Assembly (NCBI RefSeq): GCF_900537075.1
Contig: NZ_UNRA01000002.1
Span: 124,001-188,000, forward strand
Direction: 5' to 3'
DNA: 64,000 nt
Source: Tropicibacter sp. Alg240-R139
GTDB taxonomy: Bacteria > Pseudomonadota > Alphaproteobacteria > Rhodobacterales > Rhodobacteraceae
The notes under the pieces are model-generated. The model was not told the DNA's origin. It saw only the letters and a list, made by a program, of their open reading frames with translations, and searched no databases. This document shows, piece by piece, positions 26,964 through 36,259 of this stretch; positions within the stretch are counted from its first letter, which is position 1; each line of letters opens with the position of its first letter. The position numbers were made by a program, and so were the translations under genes.

Positions 26964-27557
26964 TCATACCGCCGCTGCGCCGATCCTTGATACCTGTGAA
27001 ATCCAACGATCCACCCGACCGGGTTTCGGTGCGCTTGCACCTGCGAAATAGGTGAACCGGGTTGGCTTGAACCCGACGAATCCCAGGATCTGACCCCGCA
27101 TCTGCCGGATCAGCGCCTGACGATACACCAACCGCATGAACCACCCCGGCGTATCCGAGGTCAGGATTACCCGCGCTGTGCGTCCTGACAGCATAGGTGC
27201 TGGCAGGCCCGCCATCGTGGTCTTCCGGGTGTCAAAGGTGCGTCCGGGAATGAACATCCGGTCGATCAACCCTTTGAGCTTGGCCGGTAGCCCACCCCAC
27301 CACATGGGCGTTGTCAGGACCAGATGATCGCTCCATTCGATGTCCTGCAACACCTGCTCCAGCACAGGCTCCAGCGGTTTGAAATCGTGATAGTTGCCCT
27401 GACCAAAATCGTGGTCGAACTGCAAATCGCTCAGATGAACGATACGAACGTCATGCCCCTTGTCGCGGGCGGCGTCGCCATAGGTTTGGGCAAATGTGCG
27501 CGACAAGCTGCTTTCGGCGGGGTGTCCGTCAAGGACAAGAATTTTCTTGAGTTGCAT
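26964..27557 (-). CDS. NAD(P)H dehydrogenase (quinone)-type flavodoxin-fold protein
   Basis: A 197-residue protein of the NQO1/MdaB flavodoxin-like family. It opens KKILVLDGHPAESSLSRTFA, has DHLVLTTPMWWGGLPAKLKGLIDRMFIPG for FMN and quinone binding, and DTPGWFMRL. Such enzymes reduce quinones or azo compounds by two electrons. It is divergent from a TetR regulator, and the shared 85-bp region carries three TGACC..GGTCA palindromes, so it is very likely the regulated target. Confidence 0.9.
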   Translation of the reverse strand: MQLKKILVLDGHPAESSLSRTFAQTYGDAARDKGHDVRIVHLSDLQFDHDFGQGNYHDFKPLEPVLEQVLQDIEWSDHLVLTTPMWWGGLPAKLKGLIDRMFIPGRTFDTRKTTMAGLPAPMLSGRTARVILTSDTPGWFMRLVYRQALIRQMRGQILGFVGFKPTRFTYFAGASAPKPGRVDRWISQVSRIGAAAV

Positions 27558-27573
27558 CGGGAATCTCCAAAAA

Positions 27574-27636
27574 TGACCATGGTCAGTAAATAGATGCTAA
27601 AATGACCGCGGTCAATAATAAATTTGACCGCGGTCA
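27574..27636. promoter_or_regulatory. Three tandem TetR operator palindromes
   Basis: TGACCATGGTCA (27574-27585), TGACCGCGGTCA (27603-27614) and a second TGACCGCGGTCA (27625-27636) fill the divergent region. Centre-to-centre spacings are 29 and 22 bp. Two are identical; the third differs only in the central two bases. They cover the 5' leaders of both flanking genes, as expected for an autorepressing TetR regulator that also represses the reductase gene. Confidence 0.88.
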
Positions 27637-27642
27637 CAAATT

Positions 27643-28236
27643 ATGCGACTCAGCCTTATGCAAAAGACGATTCAAAAACGAACGCTGAAAACGCGCGCCA
27701 AACTGATTGCCGCGTCTGAAGAGGTGATCGCCAAGGGTGGATATGAGGCCTTGAGGGTCGAGGAGGTTGTTCAGGCCGCCGGTGTCGCCAAGGGCACGTT
27801 CTTTGCGCATTTCCGCGACAAGGACGCGCTGATGGAGATCCTGATCGGTGAAAAGCTGAACGCCTGTCTGACCCAGGCCGAGGGCCATGGAACGCCAAAG
27901 ACCGTGCCCGACCTGATCGAAGCGCTGGAACCGGTACATCAGTTCATGACGTCAGAGCGCTACGTGTTCGATCTGATAATCCGCTATTCCGGTGCGGCAG
28001 CAGTGGCAGAAATCGGGCCCATCGCATACTGTTTCGAGCGGTATTTCCGGCTGGTCGAAGCCTGGATGCAAACCGTGGATACTCGTACGGACATCACGCC
28101 CGAACTGCTGGCCGAAGGCGTTCAGGCCTTTGCGATTCAATCGATGTCATTGAAATATTGCGCCTTGCACAGCGCGCAAAGCTTTTCAGACAGGCTCGAA
28201 ACTTACCTGAAAGCGTGGTTGACCCCGGCAGCCTAA
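27643..28236 (+). CDS. TetR-family repressor
   Basis: A 197-residue protein with an N-terminal TetR helix-turn-helix (TRAKLIAASEEVIAKGG, then VEEVVQAAGVAKGTFFAHFRDKDALMEIL) and a helical ligand-binding domain with the GPIAYCFERYFRL stretch. ATG 27643 is used; ATG 27658 is possible. It should bind the three palindromes immediately upstream and control itself and the divergent quinone-reductase-like gene. The inducer is unknown, perhaps a quinone or electrophile. Confidence 0.92.
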   Translation: MRLSLMQKTIQKRTLKTRAKLIAASEEVIAKGGYEALRVEEVVQAAGVAKGTFFAHFRDKDALMEILIGEKLNACLTQAEGHGTPKTVPDLIEALEPVHQFMTSERYVFDLIIRYSGAAAVAEIGPIAYCFERYFRLVEAWMQTVDTRTDITPELLAEGVQAFAIQSMSLKYCALHSAQSFSDRLETYLKAWLTPAA

Positions 28237-28259
28237 GGGCCGCCAGAATCTAGCAAAAT

Positions 28260-29648
28260 CTAGGCGTGGATCGCGCCGTCACCACAGGCCAGGGCGGCCT
28301 CGCGCACGGCCTCGGAATAGGTCGGGTGCGCGTGGCAGGTCAGCGCGATGTCCTCGGCCGATGCGCCGAACTCCATCGCCACACAGATCTCGTGGATCAT
28401 GTCGCCTGCTGCGGGTCCGATGATGGCGGCGCCCAGCACGCGGTCAGTTTCCGCATCTACGATGATCTTGGCAAACCCTTCGCCTTGATGCACCGCCTTG
28501 GCGCGCGCGTTGCCCATAAAGTTAAACTTGCCGACCTTGACCTTGCGTCCCTCGGCCTTCAGCGCATCCTCGGTGGCGCCCACGGTCGCCACTTCGGGGG
28601 TGGTGTAGACCACACCGGGGATCACGCCATAGTTCACGTGCCCATGCTTGCCCGCGATCACCTCGGCCACGGCCATGCCCTCGTCCTCGGCCTTGTGCGC
28701 CAGCATCGGGCCCTCGATCACGTCGCCGATGGCATAAACACCGGGTACATTGGTGCGCCACTGCGCGTCCGTGGCGATCTGGCCGCGCTCGGTCATCTTG
28801 ACGCCAAGCGCGTCCAGCCCCAGCCCGTCGGCATATGGCTTGCGACCGGTGGCAACCAGCACCACATCGGCGTCGATCATCTCTTCATCGCCACCCTTCT
28901 TGGGCTGGTATTTGACCTTGGCCTTGGATTTGGTGGTCTCAACCCCCTGCACAGCCGCACCCATGATGAACTTGAGCCCCTGCTTTTCCAAGACCCGCTT
29001 GAACGTCCGCTGCACGTCCTTGTCCATGCCGGGGCAGACCGCGTCCATGTACTCAACGACCGTGACCTCAGACCCCAGACGCGCATAGACCGAGCCCAGC
29101 TCCAACCCGATCACGCCCGCGCCAATTACGACCATCTTCTTAGGCACCTTCGGCAGTTCCAATGCGCCGGTCGAGGTCACGACGATCTTTTCGTCAATCT
29201 CGACACCCGGCAGCGAGGACGGGACAGAGCCCGACGCGATCACGATGTTCTTGGCCTCGTGCACGTCGTCGCCAACCTGCACCTTGCCCGCCGCTGGGAT
29301 CGACGCCCAGCCCTTGATCCAGTCGATCTTGTTCTTCTTGAACAGGAACTCGATGCCGCCGGTGTTCTGACCAACTACATCTGATTTGTAAGATTTCATC
29401 TGCGGCCAATCGACCGATGGGGTTTTACCCTTCAGGCCCATGTCCGCAAAATTGTGCTCGGCCTCATGCAGCATGTGCGTGGCATGCAGCAGCGCCTTGG
29501 ACGGGATGCAGCCCACGTTCAGACAGGTGCCGCCCAGGGTCTCGCGCCCTTCGACCACGGCTGTTTTCAGACCCAGCTGGGCACAGCGAATTGCCGACAC
29601 ATAGCCGCCCGGGCCTGCACCGATGATGATGACGTCATAGTTAGCCAT
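28260..29648 (-). CDS. lpdA: Dihydrolipoyl dehydrogenase (E3)
   Basis: A 462-residue flavoprotein disulfide reductase. The FAD motif is [14 protein letters not shown], the redox pair C42/C47 in [13 protein letters not shown], the NAD motif [19 protein letters not shown], and the C-terminal active-site His in [11 protein letters not shown]. It reoxidises the lipoyl groups of 2-oxoacid dehydrogenase complexes. Last gene of the suc-associated run on this strand, separated from it by MAPEG, a repeat and a 137-residue gene. Confidence 0.97.
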   Translation of the reverse strand: MANYDVIIIGAGPGGYVSAIRCAQLGLKTAVVEGRETLGGTCLNVGCIPSKALLHATHMLHEAEHNFADMGLKGKTPSVDWPQMKSYKSDVVGQNTGGIEFLFKKNKIDWIKGWASIPAAGKVQVGDDVHEAKNIVIASGSVPSSLPGVEIDEKIVVTSTGALELPKVPKKMVVIGAGVIGLELGSVYARLGSEVTVVEYMDAVCPGMDKDVQRTFKRVLEKQGLKFIMGAAVQGVETTKSKAKVKYQPKKGGDEEMIDADVVLVATGRKPYADGLGLDALGVKMTERGQIATDAQWRTNVPGVYAIGDVIEGPMLAHKAEDEGMAVAEVIAGKHGHVNYGVIPGVVYTTPEVATVGATEDALKAEGRKVKVGKFNFMGNARAKAVHQGEGFAKIIVDAETDRVLGAAIIGPAAGDMIHEICVAMEFGASAEDIALTCHAHPTYSEAVREAALACGDGAIHA

Positions 29649-29669
29649 TTACGTGGTCCTTTGGTTGCG

Positions 29670-29735
29670 TCGGGGTGGGGGCGCTGCCCCCGGCCTGTTG
29701 GGCCTCCCCCGGAGTATATGGGAAAAGATGAAGGG
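29670..29735 (-). repeat. GC-rich hairpin plus AT tail, Rhodobacteraceae-type intergenic repeat
   Basis: A GGGGGC/GCCCCC stem (77-82 and 86-91 of the 29600 block) is followed by GGCCTGTTGGGCCTCCCCC, then GGAGTATATGGGAAAAGATG. From memory, very similar strings recur between genes in many Rhodobacteraceae genomes. Only one copy was seen here, and it is unrelated to the two-hairpin repeat at 3266. It lies between lpdA and the MAPEG gene. Confidence 0.6.
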
Positions 29736-30125
29736 TCATAGTAGGGCCGCCACAAGCATGGCCATGGTGGCAAAGAATCCTGCCATCCAGATGATCGTGC
29801 GACCGGGCGTCCAGCCAAAGGCATAGGCCGGAACATAAAGCACCCTTGCGGCCAGATAAACCCAAGCGCAGGCGGCAGTGAATCCGGTGGATTGATTCGT
29901 GACGGTGACCACCAGCGCCGCAATGGCATAGAGCACCAAGCCTTCGGTGTGGTTGCTCAGCGCCCGATGCAGACGCGAGCAAGTTGGCGGCCGATCAAAC
30001 GGCACATCCCGAGGCCCCATGGCGGCGTTCAGATCAACCGAGCCATGCCCAGAGGCAAGGTACAGAAAGAACTGCACGCCCCAAAGCAGGGTGGCGAGGG
30101 TGAGCGTGAAGAGTTCGACGGTCAT
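29736..30125 (-). CDS. MAPEG-family membrane protein
   Basis: A 129-residue protein with four membrane helices. The loop FDRPPTCSRLHRALSNHTEGLVLYAIAALV is the glutathione-binding signature of the MAPEG family (ERxxNxxxNxxE type), and AWVYLAARVLYVPAYAFG is the usual third helix. MAPEG proteins act as glutathione transferases or peroxidases in membranes; activity here is unknown. Directly downstream of the 30127 gene, 1 bp apart. Confidence 0.87.
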   Translation of the reverse strand: MTVELFTLTLATLLWGVQFFLYLASGHGSVDLNAAMGPRDVPFDRPPTCSRLHRALSNHTEGLVLYAIAALVVTVTNQSTGFTAACAWVYLAARVLYVPAYAFGWTPGRTIIWMAGFFATMAMLVAALL

Positions 30126-30126
30126 T

Positions 30127-30537
30127 TTACGAATTCACAGTTTTTCTGTTCGCGATCCAAATCATCAAGCCGCACAAGGTGACGAAGGCCAGAATCCCGT
30201 TAACTACCGAAAATGTGGCGAAGAGAAGGGATTGCTGAAATGCTTGAGTGGAGGCCGCGAGATCCATAAGGCAAAAGATGACAAGAGGAAGCGCGGCCCA
30301 AAGCCTGCTGCTGATAATTCCCCATAGTCCCAACGCCCAGATCGCCAGTGTCAAAGCTAATCCAGTTGTCGAAATAAGTGCGGTCGAAAGATTGGAAACC
30401 ATCAAGGTACTTGCGAAGGCAAGTATAGTCATTATTGCCGTCAGAGCGGTTTGGATCATTGCAGATTGGAGGGCAAGGCGGCGGCCATCCGCCGCGCGCC
30501 CCTTTTTGTGAATTGTAAATGTTGCAGCCAAACTCAC
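30127..30537 (-). CDS. Four-helix membrane protein of unknown function
   Basis: A 136-residue protein with about four hydrophobic segments (near 27-47, 50-68, 73-95 and 105-130) and no motif I recognise. It is AT-richer than sucB, sits 3 bp after it and 1 bp before MAPEG, and therefore rides on the suc transcript. Probably acquired or fast-evolving. Confidence 0.65.
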   Translation of the reverse strand: MSLAATFTIHKKGRAADGRRLALQSAMIQTALTAIMTILAFASTLMVSNLSTALISTTGLALTLAIWALGLWGIISSRLWAALPLVIFCLMDLAASTQAFQQSLLFATFSVVNGILAFVTLCGLMIWIANRKTVNS

Positions 30538-30540
30538 GTA

Positions 30541-32037
30541 TTACAGATCCATCAGCAGACGACGCGGATCTTCCAGCGCTTCCTTAACGCGCACCAGGAA
30601 GGTCACGGCGCCTTTACCGTCGACGATGCGGTGGTCATAGCTCAGCGCCAGATACATCATTGGGCGGATCACCACTTCACCGTTGATCGCCATGGGGCGG
30701 TCCTGGATCTTGTGCATGCCCAGAATGCCCGACTGTGGCGGGTTCAGGATAGGCGAGGACATCAGCGAGCCATAAACACCCCCGTTCGAGATGGTGAAGG
30801 TGCCACCCTGCATCTCGGCCATCGACAGTTTGCCGTCACGAGCACGTCGGCCCTTTTCGCCGATTGCCTTTTCGATGGCGGCAAAGGACATCGAATCCGC
30901 GTCGCGAATGACCGGAACCACCAGACCTGTGGGGGTGCCAGCGGCCACGCCCATGTGGACAAAGTTCTTGTAGACGATGTCGGTGCCGTCGATCTCGGCG
31001 TTGACCTCGGGCACCTCTTTCAGCGCATGGCAGCAAGCCTTGGTAAAGAAAGACATGAAACCCAAACGCACGCCGTGCTTCTTCTCGAACTCACCTTTGT
31101 ACTGGTTGCGCAGGGCCATCACCTCGGTCATGTCCACCTCGTTATAGGTGGTCAGCATGGCAGCGGTGTTCTGGCTGTCCTTCAGGCGACGGGCAATGGT
31201 CTGGCGCAGGCGGGTCATCTTGACCCGCTCTTCGCGAGAGGCATCGTCCGCTGATACCGGAGCGCGCGGTGTTTGGGCAGCGGGGGTGGGCACAGCCGCC
31301 GCAGGCGCTGGGGCTGTAGCCCCCGCAGCAACGGCACGCGCCACGTCGTCCTTCATGATGCGACCGTCGCGACCGGTACCGGTGACAGCAGCGGCGCTGA
31401 TGCCGGCCTCGGCCATTGCCTTTTCAGCCGATGGCGCATTGGCCACGTCTTTACCCGATGCAGCCGGAGCCGCTACAGCAGCAGGTGCTGCAGCAACCGC
31501 GCCCGAGGATGAAATCACGCCCAGCTTGGCGGTTGCGTCCACGGTGGCGCCTTCTGCCGCAGTAATCTCGGCCAGAACACCCGCAGCAGGGGCAGGGACT
31601 TCGACTGACACCTTGTCGGTTTCCAATTCACACAGCATCTCGTCCTGCGCGACGGTGTCACCTACCGCTTTGAACCAGGTCGAAACGGTGGCCTCGGTCA
31701 CAGATTCACCCAGCGTGGGCACCATGACATCAACACTGCCACCACCCGACGCAGCAGGCGCCGCTGCCGGAGCAGCCGCCGGTGCGGGGGCCGCGCCTTG
31801 ACCTGCAGTGATGGTGGCCAGCAGCGCGTTGACGCCCACTGTTTCACCTTCAGCGGCGACGATTTCACCCATCACGCCAGCGGCGGGTGCGGGCACCTCG
31901 ACGGTGACCTTGTCGGTTTCCAGCTCACAGAGCATCTCGTCCACGGCAACAGCATCACCGGGTTTCTTGAACCAGGTGGCCACAGTGGCCTCGGTTACGG
32001 ATTCGCCAAGCGTGGGGACACGAACTTCGGTTGTCAT
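30541..32037 (-). CDS. sucB: 2-oxoglutarate dehydrogenase E2 with two lipoyl domains
   Basis: A 498-residue dihydrolipoyl succinyltransferase. Two lipoyl domains lie in tandem, each with CELETDK; the lipoyl lysines are K43 and K142. Ala/Pro-rich linkers, a peripheral-subunit binding domain (about 205-245) and a catalytic domain ending with [15 protein letters not shown] follow. Most SucB proteins have a single lipoyl domain and about 400 residues; the second domain explains the extra length. It lies 3 bp downstream of sucA. Confidence 0.96.
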   Translation of the reverse strand: MTTEVRVPTLGESVTEATVATWFKKPGDAVAVDEMLCELETDKVTVEVPAPAAGVMGEIVAAEGETVGVNALLATITAGQGAAPAPAAAPAAAPAASGGGSVDVMVPTLGESVTEATVSTWFKAVGDTVAQDEMLCELETDKVSVEVPAPAAGVLAEITAAEGATVDATAKLGVISSSGAVAAAPAAVAAPAASGKDVANAPSAEKAMAEAGISAAAVTGTGRDGRIMKDDVARAVAAGATAPAPAAAVPTPAAQTPRAPVSADDASREERVKMTRLRQTIARRLKDSQNTAAMLTTYNEVDMTEVMALRNQYKGEFEKKHGVRLGFMSFFTKACCHALKEVPEVNAEIDGTDIVYKNFVHMGVAAGTPTGLVVPVIRDADSMSFAAIEKAIGEKGRRARDGKLSMAEMQGGTFTISNGGVYGSLMSSPILNPPQSGILGMHKIQDRPMAINGEVVIRPMMYLALSYDHRIVDGKGAVTFLVRVKEALEDPRRLLMDL

Positions 32038-32040
32038 GCT

Positions 32041-34998
32041 TTAGTTTCCTTCGATGCTCAGCGCTTCGTTCACCAGCGCTTCTTGTTGTGCTTTGTGTTG
32101 GCTGGCCAGACCTGTGGCAGGCGAGGCCGATGTGGCGCGGCCGACGTAACGTGGCCGGATGTGCTTGGCTTTGATCCGGGTCAGCACCCACTCGATGTTG
32201 GGCTCAATAAAGGACCAGGCACCCTGGTTCTTGGGCTCTTCCTGACACCAGATCACCTCGGCGTCCTTGAAGCGGTCCAGCTCGTTGATCAGCGAGTGCG
32301 CCGGGAACGGATAGTACTGCTCGATTCGCAGGATATAGACGTCGTCGATGCCACGCGCATCACGTTCCTCCAACAGGTCATAGTAAACCTTGCCCGAGCA
32401 CATAACGACTCGCTTGATCTTGTCATCCGCCACCAACTGGGTGTCCGAGTTGCCCTTTTGCGCGTCGTCCCACAGCACCCGGTGAAAGCTTGAACCGGTG
32501 GTGAAATCCTCGGCGGTGCTGATCGCCAGCTTATGGCGCAGCAGCGACTTGGGCGTCACCAGGATCAGCGGCTTGCGGAAGGTGCGGTGCAACTGACGGC
32601 GCAGGATGTGGAAATAGTTCGCAGGCGTCGTACAGTTCGCCACGATCCAATTGTCCTGACCACACATCTGCAGGAAGCGTTCCAAGCGGGCGGACGAGTG
32701 TTCGGGGCCTTGCCCCTCAAATCCGTGCGGCAGCAACGTGACCAGACCAGACATCCGCAGCCATTTGCTTTCGCCCGAGCTGATGAACTGGTCGAACATA
32801 ATCTGCGCGCCGTTGGCAAAGTCACCAAACTGCGCCTCCCACAGGGTCAACGCGTTGGGTTCGGCCAACGAAAAGCCATATTCGAAACCAAGAACCGCGT
32901 ATTCCGACAGCATCGAGTCGATCACATCGTATTGCGATTGGCCGGCGCGGATGTTGTTGAGCGGGAAATACCGCTCTTCGGTTTCCTGGTTCACGATGCC
33001 AGAATGGCGCTGCGAGAAGGTGCCGCGCGTGGCGTCCTGCCCCGACAGGCGCACCGGGTAGCCCTCGGTCAGAAGCGAGCCAAAGGCCAAAGCCTCGCCC
33101 GTTGCCCAGTCAAAGCCAGTCCCGCTGTCGAACATCTTTTTCTTGGCATCCAGCAAACGGCCCACGGTCTTGTGCATCGGGAACCCATCGGGGACGCTGG
33201 CCAGCGATGCGCCGACCTCGGCCAGAGTTTCCGGCGTGATCGACGTCTCACCCCGAACGTATTCATCCTTGTTCTTGTCAAGATGCGACCAGCGCCCATC
33301 CAGCCAATCGGCCTTGTTGGGCTTATAGTCTTTCCCGGCCTCGAACTCGTCGTTCAGATGCGCCTGAAAGGCCGCCTTCATGTCTTCGATCTCGCCCTCG
33401 GGGATCAGCCCGTCTTTGACCAGCCGCGCGGTGTATAGCGACAGGGTGGTTTTGTGGGTTTTGATCTTCTTGTACATGATCGGATTGGTGAACATGGGCT
33501 CGTCGCCCTCGTTGTGACCAAACCGGCGGTAGCAGAAGATATCAAGAACCACGTCCTTGTGGAACTTCTGACGGAATTCGGTTGCAACTCGGGCCGCGTG
33601 TACCACCGCTTCGGGGTCGTCGCCGTTCACGTGGAAAATCGGTGCTTCGACCATCAGAGCGATATCAGTGGGGTAGGGGGACGAGCGCGAGAAGTGCGGC
33701 GCGGTCGTGAACCCGATCTGGTTGTTCACCACGATGTGCATGGTGCCGCCGGTCTTGTGACCGCGCAGGCCCGACAGGCCGAACCCTTCGGCCACAACGC
33801 CCTGACCAGCAAAGGCCGCATCGCCGTGCAGCAGAATGGCCATGACCTTGGTGCGGTCGGTGTCGTTCAACTGATCCTGCTTGGCGCGGACCTTGCCCAG
33901 AACCACCGGGTTCACCGCCTCAAGGTGGCTGGGGTTGGCCGTCAGCGACAGGTGGACAGAGTTGCCGTCAAACTCGCGATCCGACGAGGCGCCAAGGTGA
34001 TATTTCACATCACCCGAGCCGTCGACATCTTCTGGCTTAAAGCTGCCGCCCTGGAATTCGTTGAAGATGGCGCGATAAGGCTTGGCCATCACATTGGCCA
34101 GAATGTTCAGACGCCCACGGTGCGGCATGCCGATCACGATGTCCTGCAGACCCAAGGCACCGCCGCGTTTGATGATCTGTTCCATCGCCGGGATCAGGCT
34201 TTCGCCGCCGTCCAGACCAAAACGTTTGGTGCCCATGTATTTGACGTGCAGGAACTTTTCGAACCCTTCAGCCTCGACCATCTTGTTCAGGATCGCCTTG
34301 CGCCCCTCGCGCGTGAACGAGATCTCTTTGCCGAACCCTTCGATCCGCTCTTTCAGCCAAGCGGCCTCTTCGGGGTTGGAAATATGCATGTACTGCAGCG
34401 CGAATGTGCCACAATAGGTCCGTTTCACGATCTCGACGATCTGGCGCATCGAGGCGACCTGCAGCCCCAGCACGTTGTCGATAAAGATCGGGCGATCCAT
34501 GTCGGCGTCGGTAAAGCCGTATGTTTTTGGATCCAGCTCGGGGTGCAGGGTGCCCGCGCGCATGCCAAGCGGGTCCAGATCAGCCACCAGATGGCCCCGG
34601 ATCCGGTAGGCCCGGATGATCATCAGCGCCCGGATCGAATCCAGCACCGCGCGCTTGATCTGGTCGTCGCTCACCTCGACGCCCGCGCTTGCAGCCTTGT
34701 CTTTGATCTTCTTGCCCGCCGCCTGCGTCTCACCTGCGGGCCATTCCCCGGTCAGGGCACCCATGATCTCGCCGTCCGGCATCGGCGGCCAATCTGCGCG
34801 CGCCCAGGACGGGCCCGTGGCCTCGGCCTTTACGTCCAGGTCCGCGTCACCCATCTGACGAAAGAACTCGGCCCAGGCGGCATCCACCGCGTTGGGGTCA
34901 TTGGCGTATTGAGCATACAGTTGCTCCAGATACTCGGCATTGTGCCCCTGCATAAAGCTTGAGGCGTGGAACACGTCATTGGGTGTATGTTCGGTCAT
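32041..34998 (-). CDS. sucA: 2-oxoglutarate dehydrogenase E1
   Basis: A 985-residue thiamin-diphosphate enzyme of normal length. It has VIGMPHRGRLNILANVM and the ThDP motif GDAAFAGQGVVAEGFGLSGLRGHKTGGTMHIVVNNQIGFTT, then the transketolase-like C-terminal half with EAQFGDFANGAQI and LLPHGFEGQGPEHSSARLERFL. It decarboxylates 2-oxoglutarate and succinylates SucB. ATG 34998 makes an ATGA overlap with the upstream DUF805 gene, which decides the start over a frame 23 codons longer. Confidence 0.97.
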   Translation of the reverse strand: MTEHTPNDVFHASSFMQGHNAEYLEQLYAQYANDPNAVDAAWAEFFRQMGDADLDVKAEATGPSWARADWPPMPDGEIMGALTGEWPAGETQAAGKKIKDKAASAGVEVSDDQIKRAVLDSIRALMIIRAYRIRGHLVADLDPLGMRAGTLHPELDPKTYGFTDADMDRPIFIDNVLGLQVASMRQIVEIVKRTYCGTFALQYMHISNPEEAAWLKERIEGFGKEISFTREGRKAILNKMVEAEGFEKFLHVKYMGTKRFGLDGGESLIPAMEQIIKRGGALGLQDIVIGMPHRGRLNILANVMAKPYRAIFNEFQGGSFKPEDVDGSGDVKYHLGASSDREFDGNSVHLSLTANPSHLEAVNPVVLGKVRAKQDQLNDTDRTKVMAILLHGDAAFAGQGVVAEGFGLSGLRGHKTGGTMHIVVNNQIGFTTAPHFSRSSPYPTDIALMVEAPIFHVNGDDPEAVVHAARVATEFRQKFHKDVVLDIFCYRRFGHNEGDEPMFTNPIMYKKIKTHKTTLSLYTARLVKDGLIPEGEIEDMKAAFQAHLNDEFEAGKDYKPNKADWLDGRWSHLDKNKDEYVRGETSITPETLAEVGASLASVPDGFPMHKTVGRLLDAKKKMFDSGTGFDWATGEALAFGSLLTEGYPVRLSGQDATRGTFSQRHSGIVNQETEERYFPLNNIRAGQSQYDVIDSMLSEYAVLGFEYGFSLAEPNALTLWEAQFGDFANGAQIMFDQFISSGESKWLRMSGLVTLLPHGFEGQGPEHSSARLERFLQMCGQDNWIVANCTTPANYFHILRRQLHRTFRKPLILVTPKSLLRHKLAISTAEDFTTGSSFHRVLWDDAQKGNSDTQLVADDKIKRVVMCSGKVYYDLLEERDARGIDDVYILRIEQYYPFPAHSLINELDRFKDAEVIWCQEEPKNQGAWSFIEPNIEWVLTRIKAKHIRPRYVGRATSASPATGLASQHKAQQEALVNEALSIEGN

Positions 34999-35537
34999 GA
35001 TTGTACCTCTGTTGGGTTGGGACCGTATTGGTTTGTGCCGGGCTGGCTGGGGCGGGTGAGCCACCACAGAACCAGCAGCGGTGAGACGATGAGCACAAGC
35101 ATCGTCGGAACCAGCACCAATAGCGTGGCGCGGGTAAAGAGAAGATCAAGAGAGCCGCCCGCCGCAAAACTAGACGCGATGCCGATGCCAAAGAACAGCA
35201 CGGCAAAGGCCCCCACGATCAGCAGGATCGGGAGCAGGGCATAAATCCCGCTGCGACCGGTATCATGCATCCGCCGCCAGGCGACGGCGAGGTGGGGCAG
35301 GAAGACGATAAGACCAACCAGGCTCTGCACCGGTTGGCTGGAGGTGGCGGTGATGGTCTTGACGCCATCCACTTCGGTTTCGATCACTTGCGTGAACATC
35401 TGCCAGTCGATGACACCGGCGATCACGTTCCAGATCACGATGAAGAGGAAAAAGAACCAATACTCAGGCCGCGACGCCCGACCCGAGAATGTCAGGAATT
35501 TGACGAAACAGGTTTTGACGGCGGTGTTGAAGGTCAT
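34995..35537 (-). CDS. DUF805 membrane protein A
   Basis: A 180-residue protein of the DUF805 family: TFSGRASRPEYWFFFLFIVIWNVIAGVIDW, then LPHLAVAWRRMHDTGRSGIYALLP, with four membrane segments and the ending PGTNQYGPNP. Function of the family is unknown. It overlaps sucA by 4 bp and the 35534 gene by 4 bp, so it is locked into the suc operon. A second member lies at 36256-36801. Confidence 0.88.
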   Translation of the reverse strand: MTFNTAVKTCFVKFLTFSGRASRPEYWFFFLFIVIWNVIAGVIDWQMFTQVIETEVDGVKTITATSSQPVQSLVGLIVFLPHLAVAWRRMHDTGRSGIYALLPILLIVGAFAVLFFGIGIASSFAAGGSLDLLFTRATLLVLVPTMLVLIVSPLLVLWWLTRPSQPGTNQYGPNPTEVQS

Positions 35538-36259
35538 TGGCTCACCTCTGTTTCCAAGTAGGTCGAAAACACTGCGTAGGGCGGGCGGGAGCCGGTTCTC
35601 TTTTCGAGATCGTCCCAGTCAAAGACAAAGAGTTGAACGTTGCGCTGGCTCAATTTCAGGTTCGGAAAACGGGCCACCGTCAGGTCTGCGTATTCTGGCG
35701 ATTGCTTCACCGCGGCCAACGTGTCAGCAAGCTTTGCATGTTCACCTTCATGCCCTGCCAGCACGACATTACACAACAGGGTGGCTGTGCTGTGGTTCGG
35801 GTGCTGCCAGTTCAACACAAGATAGTCCGAAGTCGCCCCAACAGGACGTTTCAGGATGCGGCTGCGAAAACTTGCAATATCCCGTTTCTTGAGTGCACCA
35901 CGTACAGTCGCTTTTTGTCGCTCAAGCGTTGCGACCAACACCGCGTCTAAAGGATTGCCACTCAAGTATTGGAGGGCATAAGCCCAAGCCAGTTTCTCGA
36001 CGTCTTGGTCCGAAGCAGATGCCGGGTCAAGAATTACCCAGCCCGCAGTTTGAAGCTTGCCTTGTATGGCGTCAAAATCAGCGGCTTTGTCGACGCAGAT
36101 GGACAACGTGTCATCGAGCGGAGATTTCGCTACGGCATGAGAACCGCCCGAAATCAGTCCAAGCGAGATGGCCCCGCTGCATGCCACAGTACGAGGAGCC
36201 CGACCCAAAAAGGCCAGCACCATGGCGAAACAGGTTTTAAAGGCTTGGTTGAAGGTCAA
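35534..36259 (-). CDS. Exported protein of unknown function with DUF805-like N-terminal extension
   Basis: From TTG 36259 it begins TFNQAFKTCFAMVLAFLGRAPR, which mirrors the first residues of DUF805 protein A (TFNTAVKTCFVKFLTFSGRASR), then leaves that family. From ATG 36223 the same stretch can act as a signal peptide (VLAFLGRAP...GLISGGSHAVA), followed by about 180 soluble residues with no motif I know. TTG 36259 overlaps the stop of DUF805 gene B (TTGA); ATG 36223 may be the true start. Overlaps DUF805 gene A by 4 bp. Confidence 0.65.
   Translation of the reverse strand: MTFNQAFKTCFAMVLAFLGRAPRTVACSGAISLGLISGGSHAVAKSPLDDTLSICVDKAADFDAIQGKLQTAGWVILDPASASDQDVEKLAWAYALQYLSGNPLDAVLVATLERQKATVRGALKKRDIASFRSRILKRPVGATSDYLVLNWQHPNHSTATLLCNVVLAGHEGEHAKLADTLAAVKQSPEYADLTVARFPNLKLSQRNVQLFVFDWDDLEKRTGSRPPYAVFSTYLETEVSQ

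Noticed and set aside
33454-34962. A 502-codon frame opposite sucA
   Set aside because: Antisense shadow of sucA with no recognisable domain.
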